Positions 27,116-36,016 of a stretch of 64,000 nt of DNA are shown here, piece after piece. The notes under the pieces are model-generated. The model was not told the DNA's origin, did no database searches, and saw nothing but the letters and a program-made list of their open reading frames with translations. Both the position numbers and the translations under genes were made by a program. The stretch spans positions 62,001-126,000 of the forward strand of contig CAWHWB010000010.1 of the NCBI GenBank assembly GCA_963832875.1. The letters are read 5' to 3'. Numbering within the stretch: position 1 is the first letter of the stretch; each line of letters opens with the position of its first letter. This stretch comes from AP-15 sp963832875. GTDB taxonomy: Bacteria; Pseudomonadota; Alphaproteobacteria; ATCC43930; CGMCC-115725.

Positions 27116-29082
27116 TTGCCAATCGTGGCGAGATCGCCTGCCGGGTGATCCGCACCGCGCGGCGGATCGGGATCGACACGGTCGCGGTCTATTCCGATGC
27201 CGACGCCGCGGCGCTGCATGTGAAGATGGCCGACGAGGCGATCCGGATCGGTCCGGCGCCGTCGGCCGAGAGTTATCTGAACATCGACCGCATCGTCGAC
27301 GCCTGCCGGGCGAGCGGTGCCGAGGCGGTCCATCCAGGCTATGGGTTTCTGTCCGAAAACGCAGCGTTCGCAGCGGCGCTCGCCGAAGCCGGCGTTGTCT
27401 TTGTCGGGCCTGGGCCGTACGCGATCGCAGCGATGGGCGACAAGATCCAGTCGAAAAAGCTCGCACGCGATGCCGGGGTGACGACCGTGCCCGGACACCT
27501 CGACATCGTACCCGATGCCAAGGCCGCGGTCGCGGTCGCCCGCGACGTCGGCTATCCGGTCATGATCAAAGCGTCGGCCGGCGGCGGCGGCAAAGGGATG
27601 CGCATCGCCGCCTCGGACGAGGAGACGCGCGACGGGTTTCGCGCGGCCGCAGGCGAGGCCAAGTCGAGCTTTGCCGACGACCGGATCTTTATCGAGAAGT
27701 ACATCGAGGAGCCGCGGCATATCGAGATCCAAGTTCTGGGCGACATGCACGGCAATATCGTCCACCTCGGCGAGCGCGAATGCTCGATCCAGCGGCGGCA
27801 CCAGAAAGTCGTCGAGGAGGCGCCGAGCCCGTTTCTAGACGAGGCGACCCGCGCGGCGATGGGGGGCCAAGCGGTGGAATTGGCCCGCGCCGTCGATTAT
27901 CGCTCGGCCGGCACGGTCGAGTTCATCGTCGACCGTCAGCGCAATTTCTACTTTCTCGAGATGAATACGCGGCTGCAGGTCGAACACCCAGTGACCGAAC
28001 TGGTGACCGGCCTCGACCTGGTCGAGCTGATGCTGCGCGTCGCGGCGGGGGAAAGGCTGCCGTTTGCCCAGGGCGATGTCCGGCTCCGAGGCTGGGCCAT
28101 AGAGGCGAGGATTTATGCCGAGGATCCGTCCCGCGGCTTTTTGCCGTCGAGCGGTCGCCTCGTTCGCTATCGGCCGCCTCACGGCGAGGGAGTGCGGCTC
28201 GATGACGGGGTCTTCGAAGGGGCCGAGATCAGCGTCTATTACGATCCGATGATCGCCAAGCTCTCGGCCTTTGGCCCCGATCGCGACACCGCGCTCGGCC
28301 GCCTGATCGACGCCCTCGACGAGTTCTATATCAGCGGCGTCCAAAGCAACGCGGCGTTTCTCGCGGCGGTCGCGGCGAAACCGCGGTTTCGCGCGGGCAC
28401 GCTGTCGACCAACTTCATTGCCGAGGAATTTCCTGGCGGGTTCGCCCCTCCTGCCGATTTTGTCGAACCCGACCGGGCGATCCTGCTCGCCGCGGCGCTG
28501 GCCGGGCGTCGGCTGCGCGAAGCCGAGACGACGATCGACGGCACACCCGAAGGGAGCCGCGCCAAAATCCCCGAACAATGGACAATCTTGCTCGACGGTG
28601 CGCCGCACGCGGTCTCGGTGCGGCCGGTTGACGGCGGCTACACGATCGAGATCGACGGAAAACGCCTGGTGGCAAGCACCGATTGGCGGCCCGGCCAGGT
28701 CCTATTGCGTGCGCATCTCGAAGCGCAAGTTGCAACCGTGCAGATCGAGCGATTGCCGGGCGGCGAATTTCGCCTGGTCCACGGGGGCGTCATCCGCCGG
28801 GCGCAAGTGCTAACGCCGCGCATTGCCGAACTGTTGGCGCTGATGCCGCAAAAGAAGGCGGCGGACGCCTCTCGCCTGCTGCTGTCGCCGATGCCGGGCC
28901 TGTTGTCGTCGCTCGCGGTGGCTCAGGGCCAGGAGGTAAAGGCCGGGGAGCCGCTCGCCATTGTCGAAGCGATGAAAATGGAGAATGTGCTGCGCGCCGA
29001 GCGCGACGGCCGCATTGCCAAGATACGTGCCAAGCTTGGAGACAGCCTCGCCGTCGACGAGGTGATCCTCGAATTCGAGTGA
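27097..29082 (+). CDS. pccA: Acetyl/propionyl-CoA carboxylase alpha subunit (biotin carboxylase plus carrier)
   Basis: 661 residues from ATG 27097 (MFNKILIANRGEIACRVIRTA). The biotin-carboxylase domain shows the ATP-grasp glycine loop ASAGGGGKGMRI, the QRRHQKVVEEAPSP segment and EMNTRLQVEHPVTE. A linker/BT-type region follows, and the C-terminal biotin-carrier domain has EAMKMEN with biotinyl lysine K627. This architecture belongs to PccA-type alpha subunits (propionyl-CoA, acetyl-CoA or methylcrotonyl-CoA). Length and order best fit propionyl-CoA carboxylase, but no beta subunit is in the window, so the substrate is not proven. Confidence 0.9.
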   Translation: MFNKILIANRGEIACRVIRTARRIGIDTVAVYSDADAAALHVKMADEAIRIGPAPSAESYLNIDRIVDACRASGAEAVHPGYGFLSENAAFAAALAEAGVVFVGPGPYAIAAMGDKIQSKKLARDAGVTTVPGHLDIVPDAKAAVAVARDVGYPVMIKASAGGGGKGMRIAASDEETRDGFRAAAGEAKSSFADDRIFIEKYIEEPRHIEIQVLGDMHGNIVHLGERECSIQRRHQKVVEEAPSPFLDEATRAAMGGQAVELARAVDYRSAGTVEFIVDRQRNFYFLEMNTRLQVEHPVTELVTGLDLVELMLRVAAGERLPFAQGDVRLRGWAIEARIYAEDPSRGFLPSSGRLVRYRPPHGEGVRLDDGVFEGAEISVYYDPMIAKLSAFGPDRDTALGRLIDALDEFYISGVQSNAAFLAAVAAKPRFRAGTLSTNFIAEEFPGGFAPPADFVEPDRAILLAAALAGRRLREAETTIDGTPEGSRAKIPEQWTILLDGAPHAVSVRPVDGGYTIEIDGKRLVASTDWRPGQVLLRAHLEAQVATVQIERLPGGEFRLVHGGVIRRAQVLTPRIAELLALMPQKKAADASRLLLSPMPGLLSSLAVAQGQEVKAGEPLAIVEAMKMENVLRAERDGRIAKIRAKLGDSLAVDEVILEFE

Positions 29083-29142
29083 CGGACCGCACCCTGACCC
29101 ACCCGGGGCCGGGGCCCACCCCGTCTCTTCGGCCCGGGTCTT

Positions 29143-29195
29143 CCTCCCCGCATTGCGGGAGAGGGGGGTCCTGAGCGCAGCGAAGGGGATGAGGG
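29143..29195. repeat. Palindromic repeat between convergent pccA and aldo/keto reductase
   Basis: The hairpin cctccccgc-att-gcgggagagg lies at 29143-29164 and is followed by a G-rich tail to about 29195. It is of the same style as the repeat at 24955-25063. Placed between two convergent stops, it could act as a bidirectional terminator, although it has no T-run. Confidence 0.5.
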
Positions 29196-29203
29196 AGCAG
29201 CGT

Positions 29204-30049
29204 CTACAGCATCGGTAGCCCGGTTTGGCGGCGGCCGCGCGGAAAGGCGGCATCGATCCGGGCGATCGCCTCGGACGAGAGGACCAGGTCGCCGGCGCCG
29301 GCGAGTTCCTCGACATGCTCGGGCACAGAGGCCTTGGGGATCGCGAAGATCGAAGGCCGCCGGACCAGAAAGGCCAGCGCCACTTGGCGCGGCGTCACCT
29401 CGTGCGCAGCGGCGATCTCGGCCAACACCCGACCGCCGGCCGTGTGCGGACCGGGAAATCGGCTGTGGCCGAACGGGCTGTAGGCGACCACGGCAACCTC
29501 GTGCTGCTCGCACCACGGGACCACCGCGTGCTCGATGCCGCGTTCCAGCAGGTGGTAGAGTACCTGATTGCAGGCGAGCGAGCGCTCGCCGGCGATCGCG
29601 TGGACCGCCGCGAGGTCGTCGGCGTCGAAATTGCTGACGCCCCAGCTGAGGATCTTCCCCTCGCGCTGCAATTCCTCGAAGGCGCCGAGGGTCTCTGCCA
29701 GCGGGTGCGGGCCGCGCCAGTGCAGCAGATAGCAGTCGATCCGATCGGTGCGCAGCCGTTTCAGCGAGCGCTCGCAGGCGGCCCGCGTGCCCGTGCGGGA
29801 GGCGTTCTGCGGCAACACCTTCGACACCAGAAAGACCTCGTCACGACGCCCGGCAACGGCCTCGCCGATGATCTCCTCGGCCGCACCCGAGCCGTACATC
29901 TCGGCGGTGTCGATATGGTTCATGCCGAGATCGAGGCCGCGGCGCAGCGCCGCGATCGCGGTCGGGCGATGGGCCTGCTCGAAATACCACGTGCCCATGC
30001 CGATGACCGCGACCTTACACCCGGTCGGTCCAAATAGTCGGTGCTGCAT
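29204..30049 (-). CDS. Aldo/keto reductase
   Basis: 281 residues from ATG 30049, which has a ribosome site gagggatc. The AKR barrel signatures are present: D and Y of the catalytic tetrad in IDTAEMYGSG, K in LVSKVLP, H in YLLHW, then SWGVSNFDADDL and the cofactor-binding IPKASVPEHVEE near the C-terminus. It should reduce carbonyls with NADPH in the cytoplasm. The upstream 44 codons of open frame are not conserved and were excluded. It stands alone. Confidence 0.93.
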   Translation of the reverse strand: MQHRLFGPTGCKVAVIGMGTWYFEQAHRPTAIAALRRGLDLGMNHIDTAEMYGSGAAEEIIGEAVAGRRDEVFLVSKVLPQNASRTGTRAACERSLKRLRTDRIDCYLLHWRGPHPLAETLGAFEELQREGKILSWGVSNFDADDLAAVHAIAGERSLACNQVLYHLLERGIEHAVVPWCEQHEVAVVAYSPFGHSRFPGPHTAGGRVLAEIAAAHEVTPRQVALAFLVRRPSIFAIPKASVPEHVEELAGAGDLVLSSEAIARIDAAFPRGRRQTGLPML

Positions 30050-30077
30050 CACGATCCCTCCGTGCCGCCGAGCGGGC

Positions 30078-30296
30078 CTATGCCGCGTGAGCCTTTGCCC
30101 TCGCTCCGGTAAATAGCTTGATCGTCTCACGGTTGAAGGCCGGGATGTCGTCGGGCTTGCGGCTGGTGACGAGATTACCATCGCGGACGTGCCATGATCC
30201 TGACCTCCTTCGAGGTGAGTTGGGACGATCCGCTCGAGATGTCCGGAACCACAGATCAGCGCCAGCCGTCGAGCAAACCGCCTTGACGGTTGTCAT
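30078..30296 (-). pseudogene. Remnant of a DJ-1/PfpI-family gene
   Basis: The last 35 codons read VRDGNLVTSRKPDDIPAF and NRETIKLF, the C-terminal signature of type-1 glutamine-amidotransferase-like PfpI/YhbO proteins. The rest of the roughly 180-residue fold is missing: upstream codons are barely alignable and acyP begins 90 bases further on. It is therefore a decayed fragment lacking the catalytic cysteine region. The 219-base open stretch is probably not functional. Confidence 0.5.
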
Positions 30297-30385
30297 CTTT
30301 TGAGGGTCAACGACGCAGCGGATCGATTACTCCCAGCCGAGGCCGGGATCGAGAAGGCGCGCGGCCGCATCGAGAGAGGACACGA

Positions 30386-30661
30386 TTGAAGACCGTTCGG
30401 TTACGGGTGAGGGGGCGAGTGCAGGGCGTCGGCTATCGCGCCTGGGCGATCAAGACCGCCATGAAGCTCGGGCTGCGGGGCTGGGTGCGCAACCGCACCG
30501 ACGGCTCGGTTGAAATGTCGGTGACAGGACCGGACGACGCCGTCGCAGCGATGATCAACTCATGCCGGCAAGACCCGCCAGTCGCGCGCGTCGACGAGAT
30601 CGACATCGTCGACGCCGCAGACGACGGCAGCGACGGCTTTACGGCGCGGCCGACCGAATAG
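30386..30661 (+). CDS. acyP: Acylphosphatase
   Basis: 91 residues. It starts at TTG 30386, since no ATG lies near the conserved start and a ribosome site (gagagagga) precedes it. The signature GRVQGVGYRAW carries the catalytic arginine R18, and WVRNRTDGSVE carries the catalytic asparagine N36. It hydrolyses acyl phosphates such as carbamoyl phosphate. Its end faces rplQ, 21 bases away, with no obvious terminator in between. Confidence 0.93.
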   Translation: MKTVRLRVRGRVQGVGYRAWAIKTAMKLGLRGWVRNRTDGSVEMSVTGPDDAVAAMINSCRQDPPVARVDEIDIVDAADDGSDGFTARPTE

Positions 30662-30682
30662 CAGTCAGGGAGGTGAGGGAGG

Positions 30683-31108
30683 TCAGGCCGCTTCGGCCGC
30701 GTCCTTGTCCTCGGTGCCGGTCGGGCCGGAATCCCGGCCCTTGGCCGTGGGGTCGCGATCGACCAGCTCGATCACCGCCATCGCCGCGTTGTCGCCGTAG
30801 CGAAACCCGGCCTTGATGATCCGGGTATAGCCGCCGGCGCGGCCGGAATAACGCTCGGCGAGCGTTGTCATCAGCTTGTTGGCGAGAACCGAATCCTGGA
30901 GTCGAGCGATGGCCCGGCGCCGTCCCGCCAACCCGCCATGCTTGCCGATCGTGATCAGCCGCTCGACGATCGGGCGCAAATCCTTGGCCTTGGGTAGGGT
31001 CGTGGTGATCTGCTCGTGCTTGATCAGGGCGGCCGCGAGATTCTCGAACATCGCCTTGCGATGCTCGGAGCGACGGCTGAAGCTGCGGCCTTTCAGGCGA
31101 TGGCGCAT
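30683..31108 (-). CDS. rplQ: 50S ribosomal protein L17
   Basis: 141 residues from ATG 31108 (MRHRLKGRSFSRRSEHRKAM). The L17 core is clear (FENLAAALIKHEQITTTLPKAK; RYSGRAGGYTRIIK). An acidic tail of about 20 residues (ending DKDAAEAA) is usual in alphaproteobacteria. Last gene of the alpha operon, 7 bases after rpoA. Confidence 0.97.
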   Translation of the reverse strand: MRHRLKGRSFSRRSEHRKAMFENLAAALIKHEQITTTLPKAKDLRPIVERLITIGKHGGLAGRRRAIARLQDSVLANKLMTTLAERYSGRAGGYTRIIKAGFRYGDNAAMAVIELVDRDPTAKGRDSGPTGTEDKDAAEAA

Positions 31109-31115
31109 CGGGTCC

Positions 31116-32132
31116 TCAATAGGGTTCGTCGAGCCGCTTGGCCAGCTCTTCGATGTTCTCGGGGGGCCAATTCGGGATTTCCATACCGAGATGCAACCCC
31201 ATCTGAGCCAGCACTTCCTTGATTTCATTCAGCGATTTGCGCCCAAAATTGGGAGTCCGCAGCATCTCGGCCTCCGATTTCTGCACCAGATCGCCGATGT
31301 AGACGATGTTGTCGTTCTTCAGGCAATTTGCTGAGCGCACGGACAGCTCGAGCTCGTCGACCTTGCGCAACAGGTTCTTGTTGAACGGCAGCTCGCTTGG
31401 CCGCGTGTCGTCGGAGGGGTGGCGCGGCTCCTCGAAATTGATGAACAGCTGCAACTGGTCCTGCAGGATGCGGGCGGCGAGCGCCACGGCATCCTCGGGC
31501 GTCACCGCGCCGTTGGTTTCGACCCGCATCGCCAGCCGGTCATAGTCGGTGACCTGGCCGACGCGGGTATTCTCGACCCGATAGGAGACCTTGCGGACCG
31601 GGCTGAACAGGGCATCGACCGGAATGAGGCCGATCGGTGCATCCTCAGCCCGGTTCTGCGTGCCCGGCACGTATCCTTTACCGCTTTCGACGGTCAGTTC
31701 CATTGTGATCCTGGCGCCGTCGTCGAGGGTGCAGATCGCCAGTTCGGGGTTCATGATATCGATGTCGTGACCGGTTTCAATCGCCGCAGCGCGGATTTCG
31801 CCCGGACCGTTGGCGCGCAACCGCATGCGCTTGGGCCCTTCGCCAAACATCCGCAGGTCGATGCCTTTGACGTTGAGGACGATGTCGGTCACGTCCTCGA
31901 GGACGCCGGGGATCGACGAGAATTCATGCAGCACGCCCTCGATTTGCAGCGAGGTCACCGCCGCTCCCTGCAACGAAGAGAGCAGCACGCGTCGCAAGGC
32001 GTTGCCCAAAGTCAATCCGAACCCGCGCTCTAGCGGCTCGGCGACCACAGTCGCAACCCGCTTCGGATCGTCGCCGGGCTCTACCGAAAGTAGTTTCGGC
32101 TTTATCAGTGTCTGCCAATTCTTTTGAATCAC
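31116..32132 (-). CDS. rpoA: RNA polymerase alpha subunit
   Basis: 338 residues. The N-terminal dimerisation domain (ERGFGLTLGNALRRVLLSSL) and the C-terminal DNA/activator-binding domain (RSANCLKNDNIVYIGDLVQ; NFGRKSLNEIKEVLAQMGL) are both intact. It is encoded in the alpha operon between rpsK and rplQ, with a 103-base spacer upstream. Confidence 0.98.
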   Translation of the reverse strand: MIQKNWQTLIKPKLLSVEPGDDPKRVATVVAEPLERGFGLTLGNALRRVLLSSLQGAAVTSLQIEGVLHEFSSIPGVLEDVTDIVLNVKGIDLRMFGEGPKRMRLRANGPGEIRAAAIETGHDIDIMNPELAICTLDDGARITMELTVESGKGYVPGTQNRAEDAPIGLIPVDALFSPVRKVSYRVENTRVGQVTDYDRLAMRVETNGAVTPEDAVALAARILQDQLQLFINFEEPRHPSDDTRPSELPFNKNLLRKVDELELSVRSANCLKNDNIVYIGDLVQKSEAEMLRTPNFGRKSLNEIKEVLAQMGLHLGMEIPNWPPENIEELAKRLDEPY

Positions 32133-32235
32133 GATTGAAACCTCGATCGGTAGAGGCGAGCGCTATCGACAACAGCAACCGAAGACACCACCGCCGCATC
32201 TCGACAGACGCCGCGGCGGTGGAGCGGTCTGCCGG

Positions 32236-32631
32236 TCAGACGCGGCGCCGTTTGGGCGGCCGGCACCCGTTGTGCGGGATCGGCGTCACATCGCGGATCG
32301 AGGTCACCGCAAACCCCACTCCCTGGAGGGCGCGCAGCGCCGATTCGCGTCCCGATCCGGGACCCTTGACCTCGATCTCCAAGGTGCGCATGCCGTGCTC
32401 CATAGCTTTGCGGCCGGCATCTTCGGCCGCGACCTGCGCGGCGTACGGAGTTGATTTACGCGAGCCCTTGAAGCCCTGACTGCCCGATGACGACCACGCG
32501 ATAGTGTTTCCTTGCGCGTCGGTAATGGTAATCATCGTGTTGTTGAACGTGGCGTTCACATGCGCCGTCCCCGATGTAATGTTCTTGCGTTCGCGCCGCC
32601 GCAGGCGCGGCGCCGCCGCCGTTCTGGCCAT
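32236..32631 (-). CDS. rpsK: 30S ribosomal protein S11
   Basis: 131 residues, normal length. It has the typical NATFNNTMITITDAQGN and SSGSQGFKGSRKSTPYAAQ segments and the C-terminal DVTPIPHNGCRPPKRRRV. It contacts the platform of the small subunit near the Shine-Dalgarno helix. Second gene of the rpsM-rpsK-rpoA-rplQ unit. Confidence 0.98.
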   Translation of the reverse strand: MARTAAAPRLRRRERKNITSGTAHVNATFNNTMITITDAQGNTIAWSSSGSQGFKGSRKSTPYAAQVAAEDAGRKAMEHGMRTLEIEVKGPGSGRESALRALQGVGFAVTSIRDVTPIPHNGCRPPKRRRV

Positions 32632-32684
32632 CGATCCGGTTCCGCCGTTTTGCCTAGGGTCTCGGGTTGTCTGAGTGCTTGGAC

Positions 32685-33053
32685 CTACTTCTTCTTGCCG
32701 GCGATCGGTCGAGCCGGCCCCTTGCGCGTTCGCGCGTTGGTATGGGTGCGCTGCCCGCGTACCGGAAGCCCCTTGCGGTGCCGCAATCCTCGATAGCAGC
32801 CGAGGTCCATCAGACGTTTGATGTTCATCGCCACCAGCCGTCGCAGATCGCCCTCGACTGTAAACTCGCGATCGATCACCTCGCGCACGCGCAACACCTC
32901 GTCATCGGTCAATTCGTGCACTCGGCGTTCGGCCGGGATGCCAATTCGCGTACAGATCTGAAGGGCCGTGGTGCGTCCGATGCCATGGATATAGGTCAAC
33001 CCGATCGGGACCCGCTTTTGATTGGGAATGTTGACGCCAGCGATGCGCGCCAC
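32685..33053 (-). CDS. rpsM: 30S ribosomal protein S13
   Basis: 122 residues starting at GTG 33053 (then ARIAGVNIPN). The start is fixed by homology and by a strong ribosome site, aaggag, nine bases upstream. Helix-two-turn-helix HGIGRTTA and the basic tail RGQRTHTNARTRKGPARP are intact. First gene of the alpha operon, with its own promoter at 33114-33141. Confidence 0.97.
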   Translation of the reverse strand: MARIAGVNIPNQKRVPIGLTYIHGIGRTTALQICTRIGIPAERRVHELTDDEVLRVREVIDREFTVEGDLRRLVAMNIKRLMDLGCYRGLRHRKGLPVRGQRTHTNARTRKGPARPIAGKKK

Positions 33054-33113
33054 GTGCACTTCTCCTTGAAAGAGATGAGATAAGGGCGAAATCGGCAATT
33101 CGCAAGGGCGGGT

Positions 33114-33141
33114 ACTATAGCGAAATCCAATCGCACGTCAA
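33114..33141 (-). promoter_or_regulatory. Sigma-70-type promoter for rpsM-rpsK-rpoA-rplQ
   Basis: On the minus strand, TTGACG (33136-33141) and TATAGT (33114-33119) are separated by 16 bases, close to consensus. The predicted transcript would start near 33107 and leave a leader of about 50 bases before the rpsM GTG. It lies in the 142-base gap between adk and rpsM, so the alpha operon can be transcribed apart from spc. Confidence 0.75.
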
Positions 33142-33195
33142 CCAGGCTTGCGCCATAGCGCCGGCCGCTGGACCCGCCGTGTGCAGCGGCGCCGC

Positions 33196-33840
33196 TCAGC
33201 CCAAGATCTCCCTGATCCGACGCATCACCTCGTCGATCCCGCTCATGCCGTCGACAACGCGCAGGATTCCGTGGGCGCGGTAATAAGGCAGGATCGGCGC
33301 GGTCTGGCCACGATACACGTCCAAACGCGCCTTGACCGCCTCGGGCCGATCGTCGGGACGGTGCACGAATTCGCGGCTGCCGCAGACATCACAGACGCCC
33401 TCGCTGCGCGGGCGGTGCAAGCGGTCGTGATAGCTCGCCCCGCACTTGGCGCAGGTAAATCGCCCGGACAGCCGGTCGATCAGCACCCTCTCGTCTACCT
33501 CGATGTTGATGGCGTGATCTAGGCTGAGCCGGCGCTTGGCCAGCATCTCGTCTAGCGCCTGGGCCTGCGGCATGGTGCGCGGGAAACCGTCGAGCACAAA
33601 GCCTGCGCGGCAATCGGGCTCGACGATGCGGGCGGCGATCATCTCGATGATGATCCCGTCCGGAACCAACTGGCCCGAATCCATGATGCCCTTGACCCGC
33701 ATCCCAAACTCGCTGCCCGAAGCGGTGGTGGCGCGCAGCATATCGCCGGTGGCGAGATGGCGAATGCCGCGGCTCTGCTCGATCCGTTTGGCCTGAGTCC
33801 CCTTTCCCGATCCCGGCGGGCCGAGCAGGACCAGGTTCAT
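33196..33840 (-). CDS. adk: Adenylate kinase
   Basis: 214 residues with P-loop GPPGSGKGTQ (8-17), the AMP-site DGFPRTMPQA, and a long LID carrying four cysteines C130, C133, C150 and C153, the zinc-lid form. It interconverts AMP, ATP and ADP. The ATG overlaps the secY stop by four bases (ATGA), so the two are translationally coupled. Confidence 0.98.
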   Translation of the reverse strand: MNLVLLGPPGSGKGTQAKRIEQSRGIRHLATGDMLRATTASGSEFGMRVKGIMDSGQLVPDGIIIEMIAARIVEPDCRAGFVLDGFPRTMPQAQALDEMLAKRRLSLDHAINIEVDERVLIDRLSGRFTCAKCGASYHDRLHRPRSEGVCDVCGSREFVHRPDDRPEAVKARLDVYRGQTAPILPYYRAHGILRVVDGMSGIDEVMRRIREILG

Positions 33841-35189
33841 CCGCGCCGACCCCTCAGCTTCGCCTTTTTGATCAGACCCTCATACTGATGGGCCAAGAGG
33901 TGCGAGTGGATCTGCGCCACTGTGTCCATCGTGACGCTGACAACGATCAGCAGGCTGGTTCCTCCGAAATAAAACGGGACCGAATATTGCGAAATAAGGA
34001 TCTCGGGAAGGATACAGACCGCCGCCAGATAGGCCGCTCCGACCACAGTCAGTCGGGTCAGGATGTAATCGAGATAATCGGCGGTGTTTTTCCCCGGGCG
34101 AATGCCAGGAATAAAGCCGCCGTATTTGCGCAGATTGTCCGCGGTCTCGGTAGGGTTGAACACGATTGCGGTATAGAAAAAAGTGAAGAAGACAATAAGA
34201 GCGACGTAGAGCACCATATAGAGCGGCCGGCCGTGCGCCAGATAGGCGGTGATCTCGCCGAGCCAGCCGGTAAACCCGCCGCCCCCAGTCGTTGAGAAAT
34301 TAGCAACCGTTGCCGGCAGCAGCAGCAACGAGGAGGCAAAGATCGGCGGGATCACCCCCGAGGTGTTGAGCTTGAGCGGCAGGTGCGAGGCATCGCCGCC
34401 GAACATCTTGTTGCCGACCTGACGTTTGGGATACTGGACCAGAATGCGGCGCTGGGCGCGTTCCATGAACACGATGAAGGTGACCACCGCCACCGACAAG
34501 ATCAGGAAAAAGATGATGAAATAGGTCGATATCGCGCCGGTGCGGCCGAGTTCCAGAGTCGAAGCCAGCGCGTGCGGCAGGTTGGCGACAATGCCGGACA
34601 TGATGATCAGCGAGATACCATTGCCGATGCCGCGTTCGGTGATCTGCTCGCCGAGCCACATCAGAAACACCGTGCCGCCGACCAGGGTCACGACCGTGAC
34701 CAGGCGGAAGAACAGTCCGGGATCGAGCACCGCCGTTTCGGCCCCGGAATGCATGCCCTCGATCCCGACGGCGATCCCGTAGGCTTGAACCAGACCCAAC
34801 AGGACGGTGCCGTAGCGGGTGTATTGATTGAGCGTCTTGCGGCCGCTCTCGCCCTCCTTTTTCAGCGCCTCCAGGGTCGGCGACACCGCCGTCAGCAGCT
34901 GGATGATGATCGACGCCGAGATGTACGGCATGATGCCGAGGGCAAAGATCGTCATGCGCCCGAGCGCGCCGCCCGAGAACATGTCGAACATGCCGAGGAT
35001 GCCGCCGGCATTGCGCGAAAAGATCTGGTTGAGGATCGACGGGTCGATCCCGGGGATCGGGATGTAGGTGCCGAGCCGATAGATCAACAGCGCGCCGAGG
35101 GTAAACCAAATCCGGCTCTTCAGCTCGGTCGCCTTGGTAAAGGCGGAGAGATTGATGCTGGAAGCGAGTTGCTCGGCGACTGACGCCAT
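33837..35189 (-). CDS. secY: Sec translocon subunit SecY
   Basis: 450 residues from ATG 35189 (MASVAEQLASSINLSAF). Ten membrane helices, with the family segments GTYIPIPGIDPS, FALGIMPYISASIIIQLL, ERGIGNGISLIIM and PKRQVGNKMFGG. It forms the protein-conducting channel with SecE, encoded at 61117-61314. Part of the spc operon between rplO and adk. Confidence 0.98.
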   Translation of the reverse strand: MASVAEQLASSINLSAFTKATELKSRIWFTLGALLIYRLGTYIPIPGIDPSILNQIFSRNAGGILGMFDMFSGGALGRMTIFALGIMPYISASIIIQLLTAVSPTLEALKKEGESGRKTLNQYTRYGTVLLGLVQAYGIAVGIEGMHSGAETAVLDPGLFFRLVTVVTLVGGTVFLMWLGEQITERGIGNGISLIIMSGIVANLPHALASTLELGRTGAISTYFIIFFLILSVAVVTFIVFMERAQRRILVQYPKRQVGNKMFGGDASHLPLKLNTSGVIPPIFASSLLLLPATVANFSTTGGGGFTGWLGEITAYLAHGRPLYMVLYVALIVFFTFFYTAIVFNPTETADNLRKYGGFIPGIRPGKNTADYLDYILTRLTVVGAAYLAAVCILPEILISQYSVPFYFGGTSLLIVVSVTMDTVAQIHSHLLAHQYEGLIKKAKLRGRRG

Positions 35190-35268
35190 CTGACGTATCC
35201 CTAAAGAAGGCTTGGTCCGGACCAACACTCGGTCTGGACCGACGCCCGACCGCAGCTCGCCCGGAGGA

Positions 35269-35772
35269 TCACGCCGGCCCGGACGTCACCGATTTTGGTT
35301 TGCGCGCGCGCCCGGCCCGCACGATCACCGCTCCCCCGGCGCTCTCGACGGCGGCGATCGCCGCCTTCGAGGCGCCGGCCACCGAGATCGTCAATGCCGC
35401 GCGCAGTTCGCCCTTGGCCAAGAGGCGCACGCCGTCGCCTTGCCGCCGCAGCACCCCTGCGGCGACCAATGCCGCACCATCGAGCGTGCCCTCGGGTTTG
35501 AGCTTGCCAGCGTCGAGCGCCTGCTGCAGCCGGCCGAGATTGACCACCTTGAAATTCAGCCGAAACATGCTGTTGTCAAAGCCGCGTTTCGGCAGGCGGC
35601 GGTGCAGCGGAGTCTGGCCGCCTTCGAACCCGTTGAGCGCTACTCCGCTGCGCGCGGTCTGACCCTTGCCACCTCGAGCCGAGGTCTTGCCCTTGCCCGA
35701 TCCGATGCCGCGCCCGACCCGCTTCGCGCGGTAGTGCGCGCCCGGATTGTCCCTGATTTCATTGAGCTTCAT
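35269..35772 (-). CDS. rplO: 50S ribosomal protein L15
   Basis: 167 residues; the conserved N-terminus MKLNEIRDNPGA and the Gly/Arg-rich part KRVGRGIGSGKGKTSARGGKGQ bind 23S rRNA. The C-terminal globular part ends in a basic tail. The 79-base spacer to secY is the longest in this part of the operon, and nothing recognisable lies in it. Confidence 0.97.
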   Translation of the reverse strand: MKLNEIRDNPGAHYRAKRVGRGIGSGKGKTSARGGKGQTARSGVALNGFEGGQTPLHRRLPKRGFDNSMFRLNFKVVNLGRLQQALDAGKLKPEGTLDGAALVAAGVLRRQGDGVRLLAKGELRAALTISVAGASKAAIAAVESAGGAVIVRAGRARKPKSVTSGPA

Positions 35773-35809
35773 TGCGCCAGCATCCTGCCCGATGCAGTGC
35801 CCGGCCGGT

Positions 35810-36016
35810 TCATTCTGCTTCCTCCACGATCCGCACCAAGTGCTTCACCTTGTTGATCATGCCGCGGATCGAAGGAGTGTCCTCGAGAATGCGGCGACGA
35901 TGACGCTTGTTGAGACCGAGCCCAATCAGCGTCGCCTCCTGGTCATGCCGTCGGCCAATCGGGCTGCCGGTCTGCTCGACCGTGACCGACTTTTTGCCCG
36001 TCGCTTCGCCAGTCAT
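35810..36016 (-). CDS. rpmD: 50S ribosomal protein L30
   Basis: 68 residues from ATG 36016, which overlaps the rpsE TGA by one base; a GTG at 36019 is the alternative start. The L30 core is SVTVEQTGSPIGRRHDQEATLIGLGL and the end is MINKVKHLVRIVEE (both conserved). Normal size for the bacterial form. Confidence 0.95.
   Translation of the reverse strand: MTGEATGKKSVTVEQTGSPIGRRHDQEATLIGLGLNKRHRRRILEDTPSIRGMINKVKHLVRIVEEAE

Noticed and set aside
33054..33195. Search for rpmJ (L36) between secY and rpsM
   Set aside because: The gap holds only adk and a promoter; no small Cys/His-rich frame is visible. L36 is often encoded elsewhere in alphaproteobacteria, so this is not anomalous.
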